Source: Ophiura sarsii (taxonomy: Eukaryota > Echinodermata > Ophiuroidea > Amphilepidida > Ophiuridae). From it: 64,000 nt of DNA. Below, one piece after another: positions 24,796-37,580 of this stretch. Both the position numbers and the translations under genes were made by a program. The notes below the pieces were generated by a model. That model did no database searches and was not told where the DNA came from. It worked only from the letters and a program-made list of their open reading frames with translations. How positions within the stretch are numbered: the first letter of the stretch is position 1; every line of letters begins with the position of its first letter. Location: positions 27,782,234-27,846,233 of the forward strand of contig CM069456.1 in NCBI GenBank assembly GCA_035610835.1. Reading direction: 5' to 3'.

Positions 24796-27700
24796 TCACT
24801 GTTCACCGCTGGCCGCTGCAGCTTCCTCCTCTGTTGCACACTTTTCTGCCCTTACATTCTCCATGGATGCAATGAGTTTTGGCAGATACTTCTTATATTT
24901 AGTTGACCGCTTCCCTGTATATGATTCAGGTGTGAGTACCGTCTGCAGTAAACCCAAAACTTGCGAGTATATGCGAGGATGCTGGAACTGGAATACGTAG
25001 TATACGGCGATGAGTTGCAATAAGGCTGCTGCACTGCTGTTGTCACATGTAATGATTACCATATCCCCAACAATGTAGAATGATTCTTTGTTGATTACTA
25101 CCAGGTGTGGTGGTGCATTTTTCTCGCTTTTGAGAGCATTATGAACATCATGTACATCCTGTTTGGGGGGGAAAAGTTCACATTTTACAATGTAATAATA
25201 ATAATGAAGCCTGTAAAAACAATACAAGAATGTGAGCTGTAAGTTTGCTTGCATTTGCTGACCTATTATTAACTTTTGTTAACTTTTTACCCCACCTCTG
25301 AAAGACATCCAGAGGGGCACCCCGGGGAAGATAAATGGCATGGGTAGGGGTGTCTTGTGATTATCTGTGATATGTCCAAGTTTGGTTACAATAGCTGACC
25401 TGGAAACAACGTTATGACTAATTGATAAGTTTTATACCCACGTCCTACGGACTCCGGCCTACGGAGGACGAAGTGGCTGCTTTGTGTCTCCCTACATAGC
25501 AGGCGACACAAAAACTGCTGGAATTTGAACTTCATGAAAGCAGGAATTCCTGAAATTGCAGGAAAACTTACATCCTGATAATATTGCAGACAGTACGGGG
25601 GCTCCGTATGGGATCTCAGGGGTTGGCGACCCTGCTCTCCCGAGCTAGATTTTCACCACAAAATCTTCCATCATCAATTATGGGAGAGGCTTTGGCCTCA
25701 GGACCACTCATGTCAGAAAACGGAGGTTGGGGGCTAAGCAAGGGCATGCTCCCCGTAGAAAAATTGCGCTCCAATAAATCCTCATGGTGGCAGTCAAAGT
25801 GATTGCTGCTTGTGCGAGGTAAATCCGGCCACCCCCGTAAACCCGGATCAAAACTGGTTTAACTAACTTGATACTTTTTCCTTCCAAAGCAAAAAATTAA
25901 GCTTATGGAGGAAGATGAATCAGGACTTTAAAAAAAAATCAAAACTGGTTTTTAAAGTAATCATTATTGATGTTTTCAATTTTCATTACCAACCAATCTA
26001 GCTCCCTCCTTTTAAGGTAAAACTGAATTATTATACAATTTTACTCCTCAGTATGGCGAATGTGAACTGTATTAAACATGCCTTAACTAATAATTGCCCA
26101 ACTCATATACTACTTTTTGAGTCTAGTTTTGCCACCGACTAAATGCAATAATTAGGCCCCCCTATGTTGGCATGGTAGCACATTTGAACACTTTGGAGTT
26201 GACTTAAGAACTAATTTATGTAAAAATCTCAAAATCTTAATTTGTAAAAAAAATGAGTTAGGCAATTATTTTATTAGGCTTATGATTTACAAAAGTGGAC
26301 TGGAGAATACAACTTGCCATGCAAAATATGACACACAGTATCCATATGTACTAACCTCTTTCATGGCAATGATTGTCTTGGTTTTTTCACCTTTTCCTCT
26401 GTCCAAGCAACTGTTGTTCTCCATCGTTTGGATGGCAGTGATTATCTGGAAAGTAGGAAAGGTATCAGGAATTAATTACAATAATGCACCAATCGGAGTA
26501 CCGTAAGGCCAACAAAAATTGTTTCCTGTAGAAGGCATGGAAAATCAAATGCAGAATGCATTTTTTAGGTCACATATTTGTCTTAATTTGAACGAAATTG
26601 CACATTTTTTTTTATATTTTGATTTTTTACATGAATTTTTGTACAGTATAAAAAAGATTGTACTTGATTTTCCTTTTAAAAATGTGTAAATGCGGTAGAT
26701 TTGCTCACAAAAATGAAATGGGTGCACACTACAGGAAACAAACCTTTTTTGGCCTAACCATGCTTTTCAATACCCAGGGCCCCGGGGGTCAGTGGTCATT
26801 GACAAGGGGATATCATGCGTGACCATGGAGTTTCAAAAAGCACCCTAAACAAGTTTTTCGCATCGTGTGAAAATGTACCCCTAAACAGGTTTGGCAAGTG
26901 TAAATCCTACCCGTAACAAGTATTGATAATATTTTGCCCCCTAAACAGGTGAGGATTTATTTTAAAGACCAAAAATGTTATCAAGTATTAATGCTATAGG
27001 CAAGTTAATATACATTTCGAGGTTCTTTTATTGGAAAAGATACTTAGGATATTTTCGGCTAGAAAATCATCATCCTTTTTTCTGCCCAGCAGATCCCCGG
27101 AGTATAGACCCTATAAACGCGTATTATTGGTTGTGTAAAAAGTATACCCTTTTTCTCATTTTTTGCTTGATTTGATACCCTATTCACGATACGCGCGTAA
27201 TCCTGAAAAACAACCCTTTTTACGCGTTTCTTTGGTCACGCATGATATCCACTCAGGGTCACTTAACATCCTTGTCTTTGGCATATTTTCCCCATCAGTG
27301 GTTGATCTTCCCAGTCAGAGAGTTATAAGGGATATATTAGAATTAACTCGTAGAAAAATGCATCAAAATGCATGCGGCTGTGTTTATTTTTTAAGCGTAC
27401 AGAAAGCGTGCAATGGCATTTGGACACATGTGAAAAACGTCAATCTAAATCCTAATTAATGTGAACATCCCTGAACTAAGTTTTAAAGTAAATTTCAAAT
27501 AATTACCTCATTTTGAGGAACGCCCACTGCTGTAGGGAGCAAGAGGACATTTTTTTTTATACTGGTGAACACGTCTCTTCCAACCAAACGTTTGAAGTCA
27601 GGAACAATCTGTAACAAAATAAACTTGAATTAAATAATAATAAAAAATGATTGGAAGACAGACAATTCCTGATGTGAAGTTTATTAATTTAGCTTAACTA

Positions 27701-30700
27701 AAAAGAGACATTTTTGCCAATGTTTATAATATTTACCCAGCAAGATATTATTTTTGGTGGTCAAGAGCAGAGTTACTGCATGGATATTCCAAAGTGGAGT
27801 AGCCTGCAGTAACTTCAGAGCCACTTCACAGCAACTCGGCTATTAAAGTACCTCTACAGCTAATCTACTATCCAGTAGCTCAATAGCTCTGAGGTTATAG
27901 TACTACATGTACTCTAGCTTGGAGCAGAGGGTGATTCAAGTACACTGCGGAAATTGATATGAAGTCATTTTATTCAGGGGTCGAAATAAGGAAGGCCAAT
28001 AGCCCACAAAAAGCATGGTAGTGTGAAACATTTTACTGAGCAATTTCTGCTATTTCTTGCCAATCGTGTGAATACGAACTTCAGTGAGAATCAGTTGATT
28101 CGCATAAAATTCTGTAATGAGAATTAAGATTGATTCCCGCAAACAGGAACAAATTTGCAGGCCTGTTTTTCAGGGCCATTTGGTCCTTGACCTGAAACTT
28201 TTGAGGGCCCTCCTTATTTCAACCCCTGGAAATATTGAATTGAGTAAATAGAGCCTTGGAGTAATTACCAAATTGGCATATTGATAACATGGTATGGTAT
28301 CAAGTATAGGTGACATCTGGCCATCTGGGAGGTTTTTTATGTAGCTTTGGTTGTTGAAAAAGCATTTCTTCAACAGCAGTTTGATGTGATTCTTGTCTGG
28401 GCTTCGTTTTTTACATTCTTGTTCGATCTCAGACAAATGTGCTTCATATTCTTCTTCTCCAAGCATCTCATCTGTATCCTCATCAGGGTGGTTGACAACT
28501 ATTACTGGGTCAGTTGAACATGCTGCACTCTTGGGTGGATGGGCATCAGTTACTGCATCTTTTTCCATTTTCCTCTTACGCCATCTGACATGTCTTATCC
28601 TGGTACTTAATGCCGCGGTAAAGAGACTCTGAATAAAAGGAAAACAGGAGAATATCCCAAATGTAACTGCTTCCTTTAGGCCTACCTTAGTGAAGGACAA
28701 GAACAGGAAAAGAAAATACATGGCAAGAAAAATCTGACAATTAAGATTAATTAAACTGGAAAACGGGTGCATTTCTGAAGATGACATGAAAGCCGCAACA
28801 TACATTGGAAAAGGGATTGTCTTTTAAGACGCTCGAGATCGATCGAGCGCTTAAATGCGTCTTTTATCGAGCGTCTTGCTCGCCGGTCTTGCTAAATTGC
28901 TAAATATAGACGGACTGTTCAAGCCCCACATGCATTTAAGACACATTAAATTAACAAAGCAACACAATTTAACAAAAAAAATGTTCTTACCCAGTCATGA
29001 TCTCCTGCCTTTCTCACACAAGGATAACGGGACACCATGCTTTTCCCAATGCACCTGTATTCCTTTGAGCTTGATATATCAGGATAGTACAGAAGATAGT
29101 AATCGGCTGCCTCGCAGATCATGTGGCTCCAAATGCCATCACTGTTACCTCTAGCCAACTGGGCTTGAACATTCATGGAGAATTTGGGTAATGGTGATTT
29201 TTCATTTACCCGCCGACCTGAAAAAACCCAAATAGGAGTTCACAAAATAAGTGTACTTCTAGCAGCACTAACCTATTATATTCAGCATCCAATCAAGCAT
29301 GCCATATCCCATACTAAAAATTGTATCATGCGATATGGCCGGCTCTTGGACCTGCTGTTATACATTTGTACATAGGGTCTAGTCTATCGTCAATTCAACT
29401 TTCTTGTATCCCCCAGAATTGTGTGTGGCATGTAGGCTAAAATATATGATAACAAAACAATTTGTATTAAAGGTGTGTGGTCCGATCGACAACATCATCC
29501 CCCCACTTTCCACCATCAAAACAGAGAATTTGGTATCAGATGAAAGCCCATATTTTTATCATTATCCGAGTGAAATTCAGGCTCTCAGGAGGTTTCCTTT
29601 TGATTTTATGAACAAAAATGTTCGAAATAATGGTTCACCATTTTTGCTCAACACTGTGTTCTATGGGGACTTTGCCTTTGGGGATTATGCATTGTTTTAT
29701 TCTCATTTCAAACCGCTGGTTCAATGCCCGGGGTTCAATGCAACTCAAAATTTGCCTTTTTTTTTGGGGGGGGGGGGGGCAATCTTTCATTTGAAATGGG
29801 AGATGGCAAGTGAAAAACTTGGGACACCCACCTTTAATTGGAGAAAAGAAAAAGGTGAAGGGAAGACAAGAACTACCATATTGTTCCCAATCGAAGCCCG
29901 TGGGCATTGCATTTTTCCAAAAGAGGGCATAAGCAAAATTTCAACAACAAAAAAAAATGTGTTAGAAAAGCTGTATATATATATAACTGACGTAGTAGTA
30001 TGACCTGGTATGAACTTGCGATCAATTTTTTTCTTCTTTCTATGTCTAATTTAGGTCACCTTTTACTTCACTTCGGAGTTGTGTGCAATTGGCGATGACA
30101 ATATTGGAGTGTGGAAAGCTAAAATACTTCTAATAACTGCAAAAATTCAGCTGGTTTTTTATTTTCATTTTTTGCATTTTAGTTGAAATATCGTGAAGGG
30201 GCATTTATTAGAGCGGGAGCGTCTATTTAGGAACAAATATGGTATACAGTTGTCTAACAGTGTCTTAAGCCAGTGGCTACACAACATGACAAAATCCTCA
30301 CCAATCTGTGACTCGGATATGCCCAAGTATACCCTCAGTTGCCCATGTTAACCAACCAAATACACTCGCTCGAGCTCCCCTCTACCAACACACCCCAACC
30401 ACACATACCTGCAGCTGTATGCACTTCTTGTTTTGATGTAGATTCATCTTCAGTTGGTTCTGGCAACTTTTGAGTTGGTTCAGTTGGCTCTAGTGACTGT
30501 TCAGTTGGCTCCAGTGACTTTTCAGTTGGTACTTGTACATCTGCAATAGAGGAATTCTCAACAGTTCCAACCACACTCCATTCCTGCCCCTCCTCCAAGA
30601 GCATTATAACAGTGGATTCATTGTTCAGGTTCTCAAAAACTTCTTCATCCTCAATTTCAGTACCATCTTCTTCCATAACAGCTCTTACTTCACTACCATT

Positions 30701-31950
30701 CAAACCCAACTTGCGAGCACCTTCAGAATAAAAAGATATATAATTATTATTTATATCAGGCTTTTGTACGACACAATATTATTTTGATATTGTATGCATC
30801 CAGGAACTTTGGAGCACAGATGCAATGTAGGCAACTTTGAAATACGTATAACACACTAAAGGCAATGCGCGCATTGTGCATTTCGCGTGACAGCGCACTG
30901 TTATGCGAAACCCACAACGCATGCATCATCCTTGGATGTAACACAGAAAACAGGTCAGAATTTGTTTTATTTTTAAGAATCTGCCATTCCGGCAACCACA
31001 ATATTGTTTCAAAATTAATATTTTTATTAAGGTTGACATATATTCGCGGCACGTACAGATAAATGCACTTAAAATTTCTTGGAATCCCTTAGGATTTCAG
31101 GGTGGTCATAATCTTTCAGTGTAATGACCTCACCTCCAAATTGTAGGGCAGTCCTTTCCTTCAGTCAGTGGCATATCTGGCAGGGAGGGTCAGAGTGCCC
31201 CCCTGGCGGCTTTGACTGGATAGAAAAATGGGAAAATTGTGCAAAACCAGCTTTTTTACCCTCTGACTGCAAAACCCGAAATCGGGATCATTTTAATAGC
31301 CCCCTCTGGTAAGTGACCCCAGATATGCCACTGTTTTCAGTGTCCTTTAAAAATGGGCCCTTTCAACTTGAAGATTGGAAGAAAAAAATGGGCCCTTTCA
31401 ACTTAAAGATTGAATAAAAATAATTTCAGTGTTATTTAAAGGTGTGTGTTCCGATCGACAACATCATCCCCCCACTTTCCCCCATTAAAATGGAGATTTT
31501 GGTATCAAAAGAAAGCCCATATTATTCTCATTCCCCCAGTGAAATTTAAAGCCTGTAGGATGTTTACTTCAGATGTTATAAACAAAAACGTGCGAAATAT
31601 ATGGTCGACCATGTTTGCTCAACACAGTGTTCTATGGGGACTTTGCCTCTGGGGAATATGCATTGTTTTTATTCTCATTTCAAAATGGCTGGTTCAATGC
31701 AACTCAAATTTGGTAATTATGGGTTTTTTTAGGCAGGTTTTCACGTGAAATGGGAGACAGCAAGTGAAAGAATCGGACCACCCACCTTTAACTATGATTC
31801 TATTGTTGGTTTTAGTGGTATTTACCTATATTTTCTAGTGCATACCGATGTTTAAAAATTGTCCTTACCTATATTTAAGAGCTCATTCAAATTGGTGCAG
31901 AGTATCATTTTTTTCTTTCTGCTCTCACAACACACTTTCCACAATGCCAT
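24796..31950 (-). CDS. CIDE-N / SAMD3-like fusion gene, copy A, seven exons, intact
   Basis: Exons on the minus strand: 31869-31950, 30409-30720, 28991-29217, 28269-28628, 27507-27608, 26356-26445, 24796-25158. All borders are GT/AG and all phases fit. Together they give 1536 nt, 511 residues and a TGA stop. Residues 1 to about 75 match a CIDE-N (CAD) domain: MALWKVCCESRKKK, LNELLNIGARKLGLNGSEVR, VMEEDGTEIEDEEVF and VIMLLEEGQEW. CIDE-N domains mediate homotypic pairing in the DFF40/DFF45 and CIDE proteins. A Pro/Glu/Thr-rich linker with repeated EPTE units follows (about 95-125). The rest (from LPKFSMNVQAQL, through YRCIGKSMVSRYPCVRK, IVPDFKRLVGRD and ESFYIVGDMVII, to a Glu/Ala-rich end) is the SAMD3-like body shared with copies C, F and B/D. 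A TTTCAG just before the ATG looks like a splice acceptor, so a 5' UTR exon probably lies upstream. No function is claimed for the body. Confidence 0.75.
26785..27256. repeat. inverted-repeat element in an intron of copy A
   Basis: GGATATCATGCGTGACCA at 26817 is mirrored by TGGTCACGCATGATATCC at about 27232, with further imperfect pairing outside. The interior has repeated CCCTAAACAGGT-like segments. Non-coding, between exons 5 and 6. Confidence 0.6.
29471..29833. mobile_element. TTAA-flanked MITE, copy 1
   Basis: TTAA on both sides (29467-29470 and 29834-29837) with inner termini AGGTGTGTGGTCCGAT and a CACCCACCT right end. The body is about 80 % similar to the element at 31440-31787. TTAA duplication is typical of piggyBac elements. 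Lies in copy A intron 2. Confidence 0.7.
31161..31334. repeat. hAT-like MITE (CAGTGGCATATCTGG termini)
   Basis: CAGTGGCATATCTGGCAG at the left and CCAGATATGCCACTG at the right are inverted repeats. The flanks CCTTCAGT and TTTTCAGT are a near-match 8-bp duplication. Lies in intron 1 of copy A. Confidence 0.6.
31440..31787. mobile_element. TTAA-flanked MITE, copy 2
   Basis: TTAA at 31436-31439 and 31788-31791; termini AGGTGTGTGTTCCGATC and GATTC-like TCGGACCACCCACCT. Same family as 29471-29833 and as the truncated end at 1-47. Confidence 0.7.
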
Positions 31951-32277
31951 TTTGCTGAAACCTGCATGCCAAATTAAGTTTAAAAATTGAAATTTTGCCC
32001 ATTTTTTTCATCAAAAATTTGCACAACAATCTGTTTATTTAGAGAGAAAAAATGTATTGAAAATATGAAGCTTGGTCACAGAGAACATTGTGTCACACCC
32101 TAAGACACTGGAACTTCAACTTCAACTTTATTGTAATCATACTTAAGTAAGAGCATACCCTACCCAGTAAACAAGGATGCTCGCTTTTGCAGGGAAACTA
32201 TGAGTGCCAAACTTAAGACTCCTTTATTCCAACTGTAATACTGATCATAAAACTTGTGTATTTTAAAAGTGTGCTAT

Positions 32278-34783
32278 TTAATCAAGTACAATATCAAATG
32301 ATTCACATCTGTGTGAATACTTATTGATGACCAAATTCATTCCTTGAAATGTATATATGGAAAGAGGCCATTTGGAGAACAATGCCAAATGTTTCACAAC
32401 ACAGGTTCTATCAGTTGATTCTACCCTGAAAGCCAGCATATTTGGCTCATAACCAGTTACTTCAAGTTCATCTATAACAAAATATGTAACAGAATCTTTG
32501 ATAAAAATATGCTTGAGTTTAGCAAATACTGGGCAGTCACTGACATCATAGGAAAGAACCAAACAACATCCTGGTTTGTAAATCAGACCATGTTTTTGAA
32601 TGCTTGGAGGTTGATATACGAGTACCACAGGTACAGCACCTTGTGCTTGTTCAATGCCTGCTACTTGACAGAATTGGTTCAATAAGTCTGGCTGCTCTTC
32701 ATTCATGTTAATGTGCTTTCCTTCTGCCACTATATCACCACTATATAAGAAGTGCTCACATGGTCTTCCAAAGTTATTAGTTTGTCGGTGACATATGTAG
32801 CGCTGGTGCTTTCTAGATAGTGTTTTTGCAACGTTTTTGAAACATTTCAATTTTGTAGCTTTGAAGAAAGAGTGTTTACCTTCCATTCGCATAAGCCAGT
32901 GGTGACGAAGAGGCCCATACCGTATCATCTGACTAGGCAAATGCACGAGATAATGTAGTTTAGGTATGATCGACACTCTTGGATACAATTGCTTAAAAGA
33001 CAAGATATGCCTGTGTATCAACTGTTTTAACACTGCTGCAGTAGTCCTGTCACAGCATGGACTTGTACACAATAATGCTATTTGAATTAACTGAAGAAAA
33101 TTGATCCATCTTTCATCTTTCCGTGCTATTTTGAGGCCAATGATGATAGGCAGAACTACTATGCATAGGGTGAGCATAGCTGCTGATGTTTGCTTGATGT
33201 TTCCATCTCCCAAGTGATGTTTTTGAATTGGTTCTGGCTTAGATTCCTCAAGATAACTATACGGAAATGACTCTATCTTTGAATTTAACCACTGCAAGTT
33301 AAATATTTTTTCACACGGATCAAGTAGTTGAGTAACAACTTCAACTCATAGGGAATAGTGCCTTCCATTAGAAGGTGCATAGGATCTTGTACCATACCAC
33401 TACAGAGTGGAAAATCAGTCAACTTCATTAATGGACTTGTCTTGTTGATACCCCACATTTTACTCCAATATTTGCGTGCTGCAGAAGTCAATCTTCCTGA
33501 TGCTAGTGTTTCACATCTGTCTCTGTGCTCTTCTTCAGTTCTAATAGAAAAGTCTTCCTCTCTGAACTTGGTTTTAATGTCTTTCTTGGAACCATCACAG
33601 TTTCTGCATGCTTTAAGTGCAAAACCAACACCCTCTTTAAATCCTGCCAACCAATGCGCTGCTAGGGTGTCACACGGACAAATGACTAAAGCACCCTCTA
33701 TGTTCCGGATGATTCCATCTACCTCCATATTGATCCCACCAGAGGACATCAAGTTTACAGTCTTGATAAAATCATCTAACATTAATTGCAGCCCGTTTCT
33801 AGAGTTTTTTATGTCATTTGTTTTTGCCACACCCAAAAGCTGAATTGTATGAAGCCGTGACCGGAACTGTGGTGGAATATTAGCAATAGTGAAGTAAAAC
33901 ATTGATAATTTATGCTTCTTCACTTTTGTCCCTATGGGGTTAACAATTTCTATGTCATCTGAATTCAGTATTATTTGAAGAGCAGTAGAATTTCTGCTGA
34001 ATATTGGGTGCTGCTTTACATACTCTCCATCACAGATATCCAACATCAATTGAGAATTACTTTGGTGGGCATGAGTCACATGATACCATACTTCTGGAAG
34101 TGCAAGCAATCTCTCCAAATTTTTCTGAAAAGGCACAATGTATCCTTTGGATTGTTTCTCTATCACATGCCCGTTTTTCATATGGAAAGTAGACCCCAAG
34201 ATTACTTCTTTTGGTTCATTCATGTTAAATTTTATTTTGTAAAATTGATCACGCTGTTCCTGCGTACTGAATTCTTCAAAATAGGTTTCTGTTGGAATAT
34301 TATCAAGGAGGTCTTGTGGTAATCCTCTGTTTGCAAGTTTTTCCTGAACCTGTTGCTTGTACAATTCTAAATGCATGTCAATAAGATTGGAAGTAGTTGA
34401 CAATACATCAGACACAGTTTTTTGAGACAAATTACTAGTTTCTAGTGATAGTGCATACTTCCCAGTACAAGCTCGCTGCATTTCAGGCACTGGTAGTGGC
34501 TCTTGTTCAAACAAAGGATCATCCACATCTGAGCCTATATCCTCAATGCCTACTGGCTGTCGGACATCTTCATTCAAGTCCACATTAACACGATGCTTTC
34601 TTGAAATATGTGACTTGAATGCCCCCCATTTATGTGTAGCATATAGTCACAGTATTCATAACCACATTTGACATGGAATGATGGGTCATGTTTATGTCTT
34701 CTCACAACATGTTTGACAAATAAACTATATGAACCTGTGTTAAAGCAACACGTAGAGCATGCAAAGCAAGTATTATCATTCAT
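32278..34783 (-). pseudogene. C2H2-finger transposase-like ORF, second copy, two frameshifts
   Basis: Homologous over its length to the intact ORF at 18558-21038. The finger region lies at 34574-34783 (CFACSTCCFNTG, FVKHVVRRHKH), the middle at 33285-34583 and the C-terminal half at 32278-33297. Matching landmarks are LNSDDIEIVNPIGTKVKKHK, DPMHLLMEGTIPYELKL, GPLRHHWLMRMEGKHSFFK and a similar tail. Two frame breaks divide it: near 34580-34620, after the fingers, and in an A-run near 33306-33311 between RVKKY and LQWLNSKIESFP. The stop at 32278 lies 328 bp upstream of the CIDE-N exon of copy A, on the same strand. The protein is divergent from the intact copy, so this is an older relative rather than a recent duplicate. 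Confidence 0.7.
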
Positions 34784-35149
34784 TATTGATCAGTTTACGT
34801 AGAGCCTATTAATAAGTATGGTTTTCCACTTCAATGCAATTAAGGCTTGAGATACATGTACATGTGTGTGCATCAATGAAATTTTGCATTGCATGAATAT
34901 TATGTAGAACCTGATCGGTCATTTGAAAGTAGAAATACTAGAATGTTACAAGTTGACTGAGCAAATTAAACTGTTTTATACTTGTCAATAAAATTTCCTG
35001 TGAATGTGGAAGTGGACAACCATTGTTTTTGATTATGATGTAATGCTATGAAATAATAATGATCAATAAAAAAGAAAACTTTTTTTCTTCAAAAACAGAT
35101 TGCTTGATCAATGATTTTCGGAATGAAGAAAATGGGTGTCTTCCAAAGG

Positions 35150-35295
35150 CAATTACCTGATGGTGTAACAGCAATGTTGTGAATAGTAGTGTGGTCACTA
35201 GCTTGATTTTTTTCAGACCTAATCAGACGTAACAGCAAAACAGCAATGTTGTGAATAGTAGTGTGGTCACTAGCTTGATTTTTTTCAGACCTAAA
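35150..35295 (-). other. possible exon with internal 72-bp direct duplication
   Basis: TGGTCACTAGCTTGATTTTT and its surroundings occur twice, 72 bp apart (35167-35220 and 35239-35292). On the minus strand a T-rich acceptor precedes a frame reading SEKNQASDHTTIHNIAV twice, ending at a GT donor (CATCAG/GTAATT). The duplication keeps the frame. It may be an exon upstream of copy A, with the transposase ORF in the intervening intron, but the phase to the CIDE-N exon does not match, so it would have to be untranslated or belong to another gene. Confidence 0.3.
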
Positions 35296-35561
35296 AAAAA
35301 AAAAAAAAAAGATTTATCAGATTATTTTTTACATTATATAAGAATCATATATGGGCTTGCTTTAAAACTGTTACAAGCACCATTGAATTTTACATAGGAC
35401 TAGACCGATCAACTTACAGTTTCTTTTACATAAAAATGATAGCAAGTGACTGCAAAAATGTACAAGATGCAATGCCATTCTGGTTGCATTTCATATTTTA
35501 ATCACAGAAAATGTCAAAACTTCAGAATTCCTGGACCAATTTTAGGGGTTTTTTTCCAACC

Positions 35562-35580
35562 CCCCCCCCCCCCCCCCCCC
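35562..35580. repeat. poly-C tract
   Basis: Uninterrupted run of about 19 C. ORFs reading through it as poly-Pro or poly-Gly are artefacts. Confidence 0.9.
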
Positions 35581-35802
35581 AATAGTCTTGAAGCGGAGCA
35601 TCTTTTTCTGGTACTCATAGCGATATTCCAGCAGCCAAATTTAAATAAAACGCAAAAATAACACAAAATAGCGCCATCTATTGACACACTGAGTGTGCGG
35701 TGGCACATACGCGGGTAATTCAAGAAGCAAATTTCTACAGACATTATCGCGGTGCATGCAGAATCTCAACATTAATCTATATAGATACTGAACCAATGTG
35801 AT

Positions 35803-36082
35803 AAGGTCGAACCGATGTGGGTTTTCCCTTTACCGATACGATACCGATGTTTTTTCTAGCAATATTCAATCGATACAATACCCGATATGATGTCTTATTG
35901 CGTTTTAAAAAGCCATATTTCAAGGGAATTTTAATCACATTTACATAGTTAAATGCTCACGGAAGCAGCTTATTTCAGCTTTTATATATATATTTATTTT
36001 TTTACCGATAGGATATTTTACCGATATGGCCTTATATCGGGCCGATACGATGGCCGATACGATACATCGGTTCGACCTTACA
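35803..36082. repeat. MITE, AAGGTCGAACCGATGT family, copy 1
   Basis: AAGGTCGAACCGATGTGGG at the left, ACATCGGTTCGACCTT at the right. The interior is rich in CCGATA-type submotifs. A second copy lies at 37254-37580. Confidence 0.8.
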
Positions 36083-36168
36083 ATGTGAAAATTGTTGTTA
36101 TCGAGTATCCACCCAGTCCAAACATGAGTAATGCACTGGCATGACTGGGGGACAGGCCAAGAAACTGG

Positions 36169-36549
36169 AAGGGAGTGTTCATAAATACTTTGGTGGGATT
36201 GGTTGGAAAAGTTGGAACCTTGGACGTCAATTTTTTTCTGATCACCCCCCAAAAGCCATTAATTTTTTTCGTGATCCCCCCTTTTTCGGTCAATTTTTTT
36301 TCAATCCCCCTTACCCTGGTACTTGGGATTGGGAGGTGGTCGTACTGGAATATTGTACTATTACTGTGCGCGAAGCTTTCAAAAAAATTTGAAAGCGCAC
36401 TTTGCTCGCAAAATTTTGTTTGACAATTTTTGTTGATCCCCCCCTAATAAGGAATAAAAAGAATTTGATCCCCGTTTTTAGGACCAAACATTTTTTGATC
36501 ACCCCACATATTTTCAAACCCCCCTACCAACGTATTTATGAACACTCCC
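36169..36549. repeat. MITE with GGGAGTGTTCATAAATAC termini
   Basis: GGGAGTGTTCATAAATAC and GTATTTATGAACACTCCC are perfect 18-bp inverted ends. TAA follows the right end; the left flank is GAA. A relative starts at 56230 after TAA. Confidence 0.75.
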
Positions 36550-37253
36550 TAAGTTACTTGCCATTTAAATAACACATAATTGCAAATTTTTATTGATTCC
36601 ATTTTGTGATTTTATTTTGGATGAAAGTTTATATTTAAAAGCGAAAACCGATGGGGTTCCATAACGCAGCCCACTTTAAAATACATTTTCAGTGGTGTAC
36701 CTAGCATGGGGGGCAGAGCGGCCCCCCCCCCCCCACCCCCCCCCCCCCCCCCTGACGAAATTTCGACATTTGCAATTTGGTCAAATCTATACTAATAAAA
36801 AAATGGACCATCTCTCTCTGTCTGTCTGCTGCTCTATAGACTCCGTTATGCGTTGACGTTGTAATCTGATATTTTGCACAAACATTAGTAAAGTATCGAG
36901 TGATTGCAAGGTGAAAACAAATTTTAAAATAACTATTTCGTTACTATAAAAAATCAAAATACGTGTTGGTTGCTACACAAAATCAACACTGAAACTAAGC
37001 AAAATCTCAACGCATGTTTACGTTACCACTGCCTTGCCCGTGGCCATACCAACTGGCGCGTAGGATAGCGCCAATGCCAGACAGAAGACGCGTTAGAAGA
37101 CGTGTTGCGAGTGCGATACGCGAAACGGGACGCACCACAGCGCGTGGTGCTGGTAAGACTGGGAGGCGTGGCAAAAAAATGGCAGGTTTTACGATTAGGC
37201 CTACGGGAAGATCTACGTTAAATATGGGGTACGTCTTATTTAGAATTAAATAT

Positions 37254-37580
37254 TAAGGTCGAACCGATGTGGGTTTTCCCTTACCGATACGATACCGATG
37301 TTTTTTCTAGCAATATTCAAACGATACGATACCCGATACAATGTTTTATTGCATTCCAAAACCATGCATATTTTGCCTTCAGCGCCGTCGGAATTCCCCG
37401 AAATGGACTGTTTTGCATGCGAATTTCGCGGTGATTTTTTGCATATTTGTCAGTGGTGTTTGGGTAACTTGGCATTGACGGTGTGCATGACGGACCATTT
37501 ATATATCGGTTAGTAACATCGGCAAACCACAAGTGTTTTTACCGATCCGATTTTTTAACGATATACATCGGTTCAACCTT
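37254..37580. repeat. MITE, AAGGTCGAACCGATGT family, copy 2
   Basis: AAGGTCGAACCGATGTGGG and ACATCGGTTCAACCTT ends; same family as 35803-36082. Nested inside the Helitron. Confidence 0.8.

Noticed and set aside
29404..30003. 199-codon plus-strand ORF
   Set aside because: It spans a TTAA-MITE and its flanks within an intron of copy A and includes a poly-G run; composition-like, no domain.
33358..34322. Plus-strand ORFs of 115-161 codons
   Set aside because: They are antisense shadows of the minus-strand transposase-like ORF.
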